Positions 23,843 through 34,248 of a DNA stretch of 64,000 nt are shown piece after piece. The notes under the pieces are model-generated. The model saw only the letters and a program-made list of their open reading frames with translations. It had not been told where the DNA came from and did no database searches. The translations under genes were made by a program, and so were the position numbers. Source of the DNA: Chaetomium olivaceum (Eukaryota; Ascomycota; Sordariomycetes; Sordariales; Chaetomiaceae). The stretch is taken from contig JAYWVB010000016.1 in the NCBI GenBank assembly GCA_039881045.1, forward strand, positions 372,001-436,000, in the 5' to 3' direction. Within the stretch, counting starts at the first letter, position 1. Each line of letters opens with the position of its first letter.

Positions 23843-24836
23843 ATCTGACAACTGCCGCCGGACAGCAATACGTCCCGCAGGCAGAAGAAGACTGGAATGA
23901 GATCTCGACCTTCGGATACGTTGGTTTTGTCGAGTCGGCCTGGTCTCGACCGAGTTCGGTACCGTGGGACCCCGGCGCGCTCGTCACAGCCAACAACCAA
24001 CAGGTGGCAGTTGATGTAACCACTCTTCCGCTGCCGGTTACCACGGCTTACCCTGCTCCACAACCCGACGTCGAATCACCGATTGCCCTTTTGTCGACCC
24101 ACTGGCAGAACGAAGACCTCGACCAGCAGCAGCCCTACCAACTGCAGCCGACGAGCGGATATAACTTCGGTAGCGAGGAAGGAAGCGGGGAGGATGGGGC
24201 TTGGGGTGGAAGTAAGCCGGGACGACCGCCGATCCAGACGAAGGACCTTTACGGCGCCGATCACCCAACAAACCAGTTCGCTTCCCTGCTGGCGAGACGA
24301 GGCTCGACCTCGGACATCAGCAGCCACACCACCTCCCCTTCCTACAGCGTGGCCGGCCTAAGTTTTGACGCCGCCGACCCTTGCTACCTCAGCGACACCA
24401 CTACGGCCTCCTTTAAACGAACCGGCCCTCGCCGACGAACAAACCCAACCTCCCCGAGCGCGGGCGATGATCAGAGTGACAGCCACCCCGACCACAACCA
24501 GTACCACTCCCACCAGCCGAACACAAGAAACTCCCTGAAATCCCAAGCCCCCTCCCAATCCCAACCCACAGCCCAAACCACAGCCCGCAACCGCAACCGC
24601 GCGCCGCCGCCTCGCGCTACCGCGCCAAGACGCAGGCCGCCTCCGCCCGGCTGGAGTCGGCCGCGCGCACCGCCGCCGCCCGCCACCGGGTCCTGCGCGC
24701 CCGTGAGAGCCGTCTGCGCGACGAGGTCGTCCGCCTCAAGCACGAGCTGCTGGCGCGGCACGCGCAGTGCGACTGCGAGATGATACGGGGGTATCTGGAG
24801 GGCGCGGTGAGGGGCGTGTTGAAGCATGATTGTTGA
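23617..24836 (+). CDS. bZIP transcription factor (ATF/CREB-like)
   Basis: Nuclear DNA-binding regulator. The first 300 residues are Gln/Pro/Ser-rich and disordered with acidic patches. The C-terminus holds a bZIP: the basic region reads RNRAAASRYRAKTQ, with Asn, Ala-Ala and Arg at the usual contact positions, followed by a leucine zipper (RVLRARESRLRDEVVRLKHE) and an end with HAQCDCEMIRGYLEGA, as in Atf1-type factors. The basic region lies in a different frame from the N-terminus; one base is missing in the GC-rich run near 24598-24610. With it the protein is 406 aa and stops at 24834-24836. No intron is needed. The start at 23617 has a strong context (GAGATGG). Confidence 0.75.
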
Positions 24837-24930
24837 GGTGTTTGAGGCGTTGGGGTGTTGGAGGTGTTGGGGTGTTGAGGTGTTGCTGTTGCTGTTGCCG
24901 AGGGGGGTTGTTGGTTGTTGTTGAGGAGGG
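24837..24930. repeat. G/T-rich low-complexity minisatellite-like stretch
   Basis: Irregular repeats of GGTGTTGGGGTGTTGGAG type plus GTTGCTGTT triplets directly after the bZIP stop codon, strongly strand-asymmetric. Confidence 0.7.
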
Positions 24931-26185
24931 TGGCTGTCAGTGCTGAAGGGGGTTGTTAGTGGTGAGGCAATAAGGGGCGGAAGCGCTTGTGACCAGACTT
25001 ACGCCGGGCAGATCGTCCGGTGTGCTCGCTGGTGCACGCTGCCCGGCTCAGGGTGGATTGATGATTGCCATTTGGGCAAGGGGGTCGGAACGGGAAGTGT
25101 TTTCGATGGTTGATATGATGCGCAATGATTTTATGACTGGCTGGGATGGAATTGGAACCGTGATGGGGAGGTAAAAGTCGACGTTGTTTCTATTCTGGAC
25201 TGTCAGCGGTGGCCGCATGGTTTGCGGTTGCCCGTTAAGTAATGAGTGTGTTAATGCGGCTTGATAATAAGGAAATAACGCCATTTTGAACGGTAACCTT
25301 AATGGCAGGTTTTCGCTGTCGGTGTGTCGCCGTGGTGCGCCCAGTCGTCTTGTTGCAGCATCGCTGGTGTCTCGCGCTTGTGTCAAGTCGCAGCCAGATA
25401 ACCTCCTTTTCCATTCTTGGCCAATGTGACGATACCAGGAGGTTAAAGGTGCTGAGATCTGGCACAGTCGGTAGAGCATAAAAGTTATGACCAGGATAGG
25501 ATTGCTTGAATCAGTAGATGGGCGTATATACGTCCGCAGTAACTGTTGGGTATTGCAAGCAACACGGTTCGACGAGTGGGAGCTGTTGGATTTAGTACAC
25601 GTACACTTACCAGTGCCTGCCCTTGGTTTGGGACCTTGGCGTGTTGTGCTGTCAACATTTGCACGAGATAGATTGTCACTATAGGCGAAAAATTGCTTTT
25701 GAAAGAGATCATGCAGTTCCAGAGTGGATGCCGGAGTGGAACGATTAAGCATGTGCAACGCACACGTGAACACGTTGATTCGTCGGTGTTTCGGTCAAAT
25801 CCCCGAAACACGAAACTGGACTCGCCGCTGGACCGGCTGCCACTAACCGGCCACCTCACACGACATGGACACGAAATTGTGACCTCATCTGCGCGTGAAC
25901 GAGAGCGCGGCCGGCTTGGCATTTCGATGAACGTGGGGGGGCAGGCTAGTTCCTCTCTCAAGGACTGTTTGCCGCCTCCCCGATCTCGTGCCCCGGGTCT
26001 ACGTCCCGATCATCCCGCACGACGGCGGTAAATACTTCCGCCCACCGTTCGGGTCTTCCAGGCTCCCAATCTCACTTGCAGTCAAGAGAGTATTAGGGCT
26101 CGTGAACGGAGTCAAGGTGGAACGAAGTGCCAGGCATGTGCCTGTCTCGTCCACAGGGAAAGTTCTCTTGATACGTTGCGGCACT
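24931..26185. other. Intergenic, no gene seen
   Basis: Lies between the 3' ends of the convergent bZIP and RRM genes. Frames up to 241 codons on the minus strand have no coherent motif and I treat them as chance. Confidence 0.5.
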
Positions 26186-27190
26186 CTACTTTGACCGCCA
26201 GTTGTTGGAGGTCATGATAGTCCGCTGCTTCTCGGTCGGCTCTCTCCGTTCCGGCCTCTCCGGCCTCTCTCCCTCTTGGCCTTCCTGCCTCCCGTTCTCT
26301 CGCCTCCCCGACGCGGGCGAGCCAGACTGCCGAGACCAGCCGTAGTTGGTCCCGCTGTTGGCCTCAAAAGCAGGGCCCTTGCTCCTCGGTACCGAAACCC
26401 GCAGGTTCCCGCCTTCTACCGCTTTCCCGTTCAACTCCTGAAGCGCCCGCTCGGCCTCCTCAGCAGAGCTGAAATCAACGAAGCAGTAATGGTGGTTGCC
26501 CGGCGTCGCCCGGGTTTCGGCGCGCGGAGTGATCCGTTTGCCGATAGCAACGCTGGAGAATGTGAGCTTTTAAGCCGCTGCAAGGTGAAAAAGTTTAGGC
26601 ACATACAACTCAAAGCCTGCAAGAATCTCCTGCATCTCGGCATCGTGCTGCTCCTGGCTGGTCATCATGCCAAGGCCACCGATGTAAAGCTGAGCCTTGT
26701 CGGCGGTGCGCTGACTCCTGTTGTCCAGGTGGCGAATAGCGCCGTACGGGCCCTGCTCCCCCTCGCGCCGCGCGGGCTTAGAGTCGTCGCCCTTCCAGTC
26801 ACCCCACCGCTGAAAAGTCGGGTTGTGGCCGCCTTCGCTGCGGTCACCGCCGCCCCGGCCGGCGCCCCAGCCGCGCGACTGAGAAGAAGGCGTCTTGGGA
26901 TTGCACGGCCCGACCTTGATTTGGCGGTTGAAAAGCGCACTGCCAGGGAGGACCTCCAGCGCCCGGTCTGCCTCTTCCTTGGTGACGAACTCGGCGAAGC
27001 AATAGCCCGGGTTCCTGCCGCTGACGGGGTCGATGGAGATGTGTAACTTCTCAAATGACTCGGCAAATCCAGACTGGCGAAGCAGATCCTCGACATCACC
27101 GGGCTGCACTGAGTAGAGCAGGTTGCCCATGTAAATGCGGCGCCCTTCGGCGAGGGCATCGCGCTGTTGAGGTTCCGAACCGGCGTCCAT
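26186..27190 (-). CDS. Two-RRM RNA-binding protein
   Basis: Probable RNA-binding protein with two RNA recognition motifs; target unknown. RRM1, about residues 18-95, has RNP2 IYMGNL and RNP1 NPGYCFAEF. RRM2, about residues 165-260, has RNP2 LYIGGL and RNP1 HHYCFVDF. Between them is a Gly/Arg-rich linker (GWGAGRGGGDRSEGG), and the end is Arg/Glu/Pro-rich. Exons are 26607-27190 and 26186-26552; the 54-nt intron has GTATGT and ends CCAG, joining GFEF-VAIGKRITP. Total 316 aa, frame intact. The family resembles fungal nuclear RRM proteins, but I cannot name an ortholog. Confidence 0.82.
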
Positions 27191-27981
27191 GATGTCTAAA
27201 TGGGATTTCGGGTGGGGAAATGTGGTGTGTGAGTGAGATGTTTGGCGAAGAAAATTGAAGTCTCACCGCTTGGCATCTGATGTCGAGGAGGAGGCAGCCC
27301 AACCCGAAAATTTTCCCAACTGAAGTTCGGGTTTCGACAGTTTGTGGATTAGTGGGTACGGGCGACCAGTTAGGGAAAGGCCTGGGCCGTTAAGGGGTTC
27401 TGCCTCGCCCAATCGTCATCCGAAGTCTCCCGTGTAAGAATAAGGGGTAAAGGGGGTGGGATAGCTGATTTTACCGATAGCTCGAGAACATATTGAGATA
27501 GAACATCTGAAGTCGGCCAAACATACAATTCACGCTCGGCACGAGTATAAACAATTTGGAATCAATACCCAATCTCTCCTGAAATCGGAACGAGATCGAG
27601 CCAAGTTCCAACCCTTGAACCTGGTCTGACTGTCAGTGAGTCTCCTACATGGACCGATCTTCACCAAATACTATCGTCTTGTCTTGAGACAAAGGGGGGC
27701 GTGTTCGGTCACAATAATTCTAACCACCATTACTCATTCATTTCGTAGGGGCTCATTTTAAATCCGTCCACTGAAATGAACATATAACTGTCAGCTCTCA
27801 CCCTGACCCCTTAATAAGTTACTAGGTTAGTGCCGTATCTTGTACCATGGCATGAGAACACATATGATATCCGAGTGGTCTCGCGAATCTTCAATTTCGT
27901 TCTCTGTTTAACCATAATTCCAGTCTGATCTCACCCCGAACTTTTCTCTACGCCTGGTGGCCTGTGGCATTGAATCCAACA
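27191..27981. other. Intergenic, no gene seen
   Basis: AT-richer spacer that includes the RRM gene promoter. Nothing recognisable. Confidence 0.5.
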
Positions 27982-28573
27982 ATGCGGTTGGCACTTCTGA
28001 TATTCCCCTTGCCCCTTCTCGCTCTTTATGTTGTGGCCGACGCCCCTATGTCCTTCTAATGTTACACGGTGTACCTAGAACATCGGATCAAACGTGCGAC
28101 AATTACTGCTCTGTGGCCGGGCTACCGATATTCAATGCCGCAGCAATGACCTAATTATGCTGCTAGGACCACCATGACGAGTATTATTACGATTACGGTT
28201 GGCCAATATCAAATCGCTATCACGACTTGGATGACTCCTGTTTCTTCTACCATAACCACAGGAGACACTAAACATAACTAAAGGGGGAGTGACCCCCCAA
28301 ACATTGTTCCAGCATACCCTAGCCAAACGGTTCAAAGTCCCAACAGAAGCAGATCTCTCGGCGGGGAAAAGGCCGGAATTGTAGCTGGCGGTGGTATTTG
28401 GACTTGCTATCATCACATATCTGACCCTTTGGCCATACGCAAGGCTCACCACAGAACCAAAGAGACGTCAGACTGGCCCTATTCTGAAGTGCGTCGTCTG
28501 TCGTTGTGGCTGTCGGAGAAACCAGCGAATCTGCCCACGGCCGGAAGTCAACGCGGATATGCCTCGGGCATAA
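27982..28573 (+). pseudogene. Possible decayed or error-laden small membrane-protein gene
   Basis: The ATG at 27982 opens a textbook signal-peptide-like sequence (MRLALLIFPLPLLALYVVAD). In changing frames there follow a Cys-containing stretch (TCDNYCSVAGLPIFN), an aromatic/acidic stretch near 28175-28255, PTEADLSAGK, then a membrane helix (AGIVAGG then VVFGLAIITYLTL) and a basic Cys-rich tail ending at 28573. The order signal peptide, Cys ectodomain, helix and tail is that of a small type I surface protein. At least three or four one-base corrections are needed, all in the deletion direction, as in neighbouring genes. It could be a pseudogene, a true gene with indel errors, or coincidence. 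Confidence 0.3.
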
Positions 28574-29136
28574 CAAATTAACAAGCTGATGAATAAAAGA
28601 ATGTCATGACCAAGTTAGCGTACCAGGATAAACCATGACGGCGTCACCATACGCTGGGCGCCTTTTTGGCAAGACATTTGCATGAGGTACCATTGGGGTT
28701 GGACCGTCAACTCTGGAATGGTCAAACCGTGTGTTGATCTGCAACCGCCCCTATCAACAGATCGACTCCGTCATAATAAATGGACGGGCGCACATCGAAA
28801 TGACGCGGGTCGTGTTGATATTCCAACCCGTCATGTCTTTTTCCTTCAATACCACCATCCGCCCCAATGAGAATGACGCCGTTGATTGTAGTTGGAGAAG
28901 CCCTCGGCCCGGTGAGGGGGTTGTGCAGCGACAATGCCGATCCAGGGTGGGAGTGGGACGGGTACGGCTACAGGCTATCTCCGTTTATCCGCCGGTTGAG
29001 CAAAGGAATGCAGGTCCGGGCGAGGGACGGCTGCCATTGACGTCAAGGGTATAACTTATATACTGGGGCCGGGAACCTCTATGGTTGTCTCCTCGGTAAC
29101 CCTCAGGCTCTCACTGTAGTGAGGAAAATAGTCACC
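28574..29136. other. Promoter region of the GH3 gene
   Basis: No gene seen. I looked for XlnR-type GGCTAA sites in this strand stretch and did not find a convincing one. Confidence 0.45.
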
Positions 29137-31876
29137 ATGAGACCATCGTCACCACTCAAACTGGCACTGGCGAGCGCCCTCTCCGCCAACGGTGTCATAG
29201 GGTTTCAGTACCCCGACTGTGTCAATGGACCACTCGCGAACAATACGGTATGCGATGCAAAAGCATCTCCTCCTGACCGGGCGGCCGCTCTGGTTAAGGC
29301 CTTGAAGATTGAGGAGAAGCTCGAAAACCTCGTCGAGTATGTGTTACATCCCTAATCCCACCCCAACCATAGGATCTAACATGCTTCAGTATGAGCAAAG
29401 GTGCTGAGCGACTTGGACTGCCTGCATACGCTTGGTGGAGCGAGGCCCTCCATGGCGTTGCAGCGTCCCCCGGAGTGCGATTCAACCGGACTGCTGGAGG
29501 TCGTTTTTCACACGCCACTTCCTTTGCGAACACCATTACGCTTGCTTCAGCTTTCGACGATGACCTCGTGTACAAGGTAGCGGATGCCATCAGCACCGAG
29601 GCCCGCGCCTTTGCCAATGCCGGGCTTGCTGGGCTGGATTACTGGACTCCGAATATCAACCCCTACAAGGACCCCAGATGGGGAAGAGGCCATGAGGTAT
29701 GATCTACTGGGTATATAGTCTGTCTAACTGTTAATTAACCCACCCAGACACCGGGTGAGGATCCAGTCCGCATCAAGGGGTACGTCAAGGCGCTACTCGC
29801 GGGACTTGAAGGGGACGACCCGTCCATCAGAAAGGTGGTTGCTACCTGCAAGCACTATGCGGCGTACGACTTGGAGAGGTGGCAGGGAACTACAAGGCAC
29901 AGGTTCAACGCTGTGGTTTCCCTACAAGACCTGTCCGAGTACTACCTGCCGCCGTTCCAGCAGTGCGCTCGCGATTCCAAGGTTGGCTCTTTTATGTGCT
30001 CGTATAACGCACTCAATGGTACGCCGGCCTGCGCAAGCACGTATCTCATGGAGGATATCTTGCGGAAGCACTGGGGATGGACTGAACACAACAACTACAT
30101 CACCAGTGACTGCAACGCCGTTCAGGTCTGTTTTCCTCGCATCCGGTATGAGTCCACTTGTACTAATGGAAGCAGGACTTCCTCCCGGGTCCCAAATGGC
30201 ACAACTTTAGCAGTACCCAAACAGAAGCTGAAGCAGCAGCGGTCGCCTATCAGGCCGGTACCGACACAGTCTGCGAGGTCCCAGGCTGGCCCCCGTACAC
30301 AGATGTTGTCGGGGCCTACAACCAAACTCTGCTTTCTGAGGAGGTCATTGATACCGCCCTTAAGCGATTATATGAGGGACTTGTTAGGGTTGGGTACTTT
30401 GACCCAGCGGATGGCAGCCCCTATCGATCGATTGGGTGGGAGGATGTCAACACACCTGAAACCCAAGAACTAGCATTGCAATCTGCGGCGGACGGTTTGG
30501 TGCTTCTCAAGAATGACGGCACCCTACCCCTGAACCTTGATGACAAGACGCTAGCACTCATCGGATTCTGGGCAAACAGCAGCAACAACTTGCTCGGCGG
30601 ATACAGCGGCTTTCCACCGTACATCCACAGCCCCGTCGATGCTGCCGAAACCCTCAATCTGACCTACCGCTATGCGCCGGGACCTCTGGCACAGAACGTC
30701 ACCGAAGCCGTTATTGATGACTGGGTCGGCAAAGCCCTAGAAGCAGCCAATGAATCCGACGTCATCCTCTACTTTGGCGGCACCGACACCAGCATCGCCG
30801 CCGAGGACCTCGACCGCAACTCCATCGCCTGGCCCGAGATTCAGCTCGCTGTCATTGAGGCGCTCTCCGCCCTCGGCAAGCCCCTCGTCATCTCCCAGCT
30901 CGGCGACCAGGTCGATGACACCCCGCTGCTGACCAATGCCAATATCTCGGCCATCATCTTTGCTGGCTACCCGGGCCAGTCAGGCGGCACGGCTGTCCTG
31001 AACGCCATCACTGGTGTCTCCCCGCCCGCGGGCCGGCTCCCGGTGACCCAGTACCAGGCCGTATATGCAGAGCAGGTCCCCATGACGGATATGTCCCTGC
31101 GTCCGGCAGTCGATTCCGAAGGTAGCGGCAACCCCGGCCGCACATACCGCTGGCTCCCCGCCAACCAGACCGTCCTCCCCTTCGGCCACGGCCTGCACTA
31201 CACGACCTTCACGGCGCGCTTCGGCATGCTCCCGACCCTCAACTTCACCACAACAGGTCTGCTAGAGAGCTGCTCTAGCCCTAACCCTCCCAACCCTTCC
31301 AACCCCCCTACCGATCCGCCAACACCCTCGGATCCCCCAACACCCTCCGACCCGCCAACACCTTCCGATCCACCCACACCCCCCACTCCCACCGCCTCCA
31401 ACACCCCAGCACCCAACCCCCCCGCCCTCAAACCCCGCGCCGCCGCCGCACCCTCCCCACCAGCACACCAGGACCTCTGCCCCTTCCCGCACCCTCTCTC
31501 CCTCTGGATCACCAACACCGGCAACACCACATCCGACTACGTCGCGCTGGTCTTCGCGCGCGGCGAGTTCGGGCCCCTGCCCTACCCGCAGCGCACACTA
31601 GTCGGGTACAAGCGGGCGCGGGCCGTGCCGCCGGGGGAGACGGTGGCGGTGGTGGTGGAGGTGGTGCTGGGGGATCTGGCGCGGGTGGATGAGAAGGGGA
31701 ATCGGGTGTTGTATCCGGGGCGGTATGTTTTGGAGGTGGATGTGGATGGGCTGTTGGAGGATGGGGGTGGGGAGGATGGGGAGGAGGGGGGGAGGGAGCT
31801 GGTGTTTGAGGTGGGCGGGGACGAGGTGGTGTTGGATGAGTTTCCGCAGCCGAAGGAGCGGTTTGGAAGGGAATGA
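29137..31876 (+). CDS. GH3 beta-xylosidase, secreted
   Basis: Releases xylose from xylo-oligosaccharides outside the cell. Exons 29137-29336, 29390-29696, 29748-30125 and 30176-31876 join in frame to 861 aa. A hydrophobic N-terminus serves as signal peptide. GH3 motifs: GLPAYAWWSEALHGVA, NPYKDPRWGRGHETPGEDP, VATCKHYAAYDLE and ITSDCNAV with the likely nucleophile Asp290. The C-terminal (alpha/beta)6 domain has LLKNDGTLPLN and GYPGQSGGTAVLNAITG; the fibronectin III-like end starts near LWITNTGNT. The HAADL/SDC pattern fits the xylosidase subgroup rather than beta-glucosidases. Odd feature: a Pro-rich insert with DPPTPS repeats sits between the sandwich and the FnIII domain. The 3' end faces the CE1 gene 287 bp away. 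Confidence 0.9.
31313..31384 (+). repeat. Tandem repeat, 4 x 18 bp, coding DPPTPS
   Basis: Four 18-bp units, each coding DPPTPS (last DPPTPP), inside the GH3 gene. Third-position differences between units show that it has diverged at the DNA level while the peptide is conserved. Confidence 0.92.
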
Positions 31877-32163
31877 TAGGTATTGTATCTACCTAGGTAC
31901 TGAGATATTGGCTTTGAGATGAGATGAGAAGGGGGTGTGATCAGGTTTATTGACGGACTGCTGGGATGCGGTGGTGGTACTACCACTGTAGCTACGGCAT
32001 TGATCTTAGATAGTATTAGGACCGCATATCAAGCAGGTTGTCTATTTCGGAGATCTCGTAACATGACACCATCAGTTAATATGTACTAGGTAAATACGTA
32101 CAATGAACAAGGGGTTGTCTACCCCTGAACACTCCCATTCCATGACCGCCTCCCCCGTACTGC

Positions 32164-33306
32164 CTACAAGCACTGCGAGTACCAGTCATTCACAAAAGTA
32201 CACTTGTATGGGCTAGCACAAGCCTTGCACCCCGCATACCCATTCCCTCCACACTGGCCCCAGCGGGCCGCAGCACAGCCCGACGGCTGCGTAGGAGCAG
32301 TTGACGTCGTCGTCGGACCACCAGGAGTAGCAGAGCTAGTCGTCGTGGGGTTAGGCGAGCCGCCGCCGGTAATACCGAACCACTCCATGTCGGCGGCGCC
32401 GTTGACAGGAATGTTGTGGGTGACGCCGGTGCCGTACACGCCGACCAGGTTCGGCCCGTACACGTACTTGGTGTAGGGCGCCGCGGGCGTGTTGGGCAGG
32501 GTCTGCTGCGGCTGGCCGTAGGTGTAGCCGAAGACGCCGGACCACTGCTTCAGGGTCTCGTTGAAGTTCTGGGGCATGTTAGTGCTGTATTTATGCGGAA
32601 TAGATAGCGCGCTTACTTGAGGGTAGATGGTGGCGTCGGCCGAGCCGTGGTAGATCATCATCCTGGGGCGGGCGCCCGTGTAGCCGGGGTACATGTCCCG
32701 GGCAGTCTTGGCCCAGGCATCTTGCGAAGCGATGGACTGGCCGTTGGCGCAGCTCGAGTTCCAGCCGGCCACGGTGCCCGTGTAGAAGCAACCAGCAGAG
32801 ACGCCCGCATAGGCACTTGCAGCCTTGAACAAGTCGGGGTAAGTAGCGGCCATAACGTTGGTCATCATGGCGCCCGAGCTCGTGCCGGCGACAAACACGC
32901 GCTCGGGATCGGCGTTGTACTGGGAGATGGTGTAGGTCACCATGTTAGCAATGCTGTTGCTATTGGCACCGCCGCCACGGGTTAGGGTGGCCCTGGACGA
33001 GACATCCCAGCAGCCGCCGTCGTTGGGCGATTCGGGGTAGATGACGATGAAGCCGTACTGATCGGCGAGGCGAGCATACGGCGTGCCAGTGTAGAAGGCG
33101 TTGGCCGTCCCCGTGCAGTAGTGGATGGCGGTAAGGATAGGCGGCTTGGCCTGCAGGTTGTCGGGGACATAGATGTACATCCTCACGCCCGAGGGGTTCG
33201 AGCCGAAGTTGTTGACCCGGGTCAGCGTGGCCCGCTTGGCGATCTCAGCGGCGGCCGAGAACGGCACCAGAGCCAGAAGGCTCGAGGCGAGGGTCGAGAA
33301 CTTCAT
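32164..33306 (-). CDS. CE1 acetylxylan/feruloyl esterase with C-terminal CBM1
   Basis: Secreted serine esterase expected to deacetylate xylan and so help the neighbouring beta-xylosidase. Signal peptide about 20 residues (MKFSTLASSLLALVPFSAAA). Catalytic nucleophile Ser143 in GTSSG; the active-site His is probably in VTHNIPVNGAADMEW. A Thr/Pro/Ser linker leads to a CBM1 at the end (RWGQCGGNGYAGCKACASPY, Cys pattern intact), which binds cellulose. A 48-nt intron at 32569-32616 (GTAAGC, CTAAC, CCCCAG) is a multiple of three and has no stop, so the frame reads through it; splicing joins ATIYPQ to NFNETLKQW, as in homologs. Mature model 364 aa. Esterase subtype (acetyl versus feruloyl) is not settled by sequence. 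Confidence 0.88.
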   Translation of the reverse strand: MKFSTLASSLLALVPFSAAAEIAKRATLTRVNNFGSNPSGVRMYIYVPDNLQAKPPILTAIHYCTGTANAFYTGTPYARLADQYGFIVIYPESPNDGGCWDVSSRATLTRGGGANSNSIANMVTYTISQYNADPERVFVAGTSSGAMMTNVMAATYPDLFKAASAYAGVSAGCFYTGTVAGWNSSCANGQSIASQDAWAKTARDMYPGYTGARPRMMIYHGSADATIYPQVSALSIPHKYSTNMPQNFNETLKQWSGVFGYTYGQPQQTLPNTPAAPYTKYVYGPNLVGVYGTGVTHNIPVNGAADMEWFGITGGGSPNPTTTSSATPGGPTTTSTAPTQPSGCAAARWGQCGGNGYAGCKACASPYKCTFVNDWYSQCL

Positions 33307-34248
33307 GACGGCGGTCGTTTAGAGGAGGATTCAAAACGGACTGCTGGTTGTCGTCCGGGATGTGAGAAGTGTGCGACGGAGCATGGCCTGGGCTTCTTAT
33401 ACATCATTGTTTATGGCTCCACCAGTTCCCCTCCATGTTCCCGGCGTATCATCCCGTTGACGCATGGAAGCGGCATCATGGCGGGGAGAACCGAACGGTG
33501 CTCGGTTGCTTGGTATGCGGACGGTCGCCCTCCGATTACCGTGGGGCGAGCAGGGGGAGTATCCCTCGGGATTCTTTCCGATCTGGGGCGGCTTTGCCGA
33601 GGCGCCATCCGTGGTAGGTCGGGAAGGACGGCAGGAAGCGCTAGAGAATCTAGAAGCTGTAAACGTTCCTGGTAATTCTTGGGTATGTATGTACCCGGTC
33701 CTTGGTAGAACTGGAGAGCTACTCACCAGTTCCTGGTTGGGTTGCGACCTTCAAGACAATAATAGAGAGGGAAGGGAGAGTGGATTCGGGGGCTTGGCTT
33801 CAAAGGGACTTGCATGCTGCTCCACCCCAGAAAGTTGCCAATCAAGGGGCGTTGTTACTTCTCGAACTCAGCGAGCTCAGGTACCGGTTGTTAGGATTGG
33901 CGCGCATCTCGAAACGCTTCTTCGAAGGAACCCTTTAGATTCCGCTAGCCCGGCCTGCTCGACTTGCAACCGCATCGCATGTCCGACGGGAAGGGCAATC
34001 CCATCGCAAGAGTCGTCCCAACGTCACACCGAGCCCAGACTTCGGAAGCCAAGAAGTCGTAGCGAGCACCACATTGGCCCTGTGTGGAAGGAAAAAAACA
34101 CCCGGTTCACTCGACCCGCGCCGCTTTTTGCCTGAATCGTTAGTGTGAAGCGCCTGTTGTTCAGGGCTGACCAGGTACGTGGGACTGAGAACAGTTTCGA
34201 CGGAAGAAACAGCTCATGACGCTGGTGATTGACAAAGTATCTCGGGTA
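33307..34248. other. Intergenic; CE1 promoter and 3' side of the MFS gene
   Basis: Holds the promoter of the CE1 gene. A 223-codon plus-strand frame (33464-34135) has no family motif and atypical composition; I do not call it. Confidence 0.5.

Noticed and set aside
33464..34135. 223-codon plus-strand frame upstream of the CE1 gene
   Set aside because: No domain, no splice structure, and it lies in the CE1 promoter.
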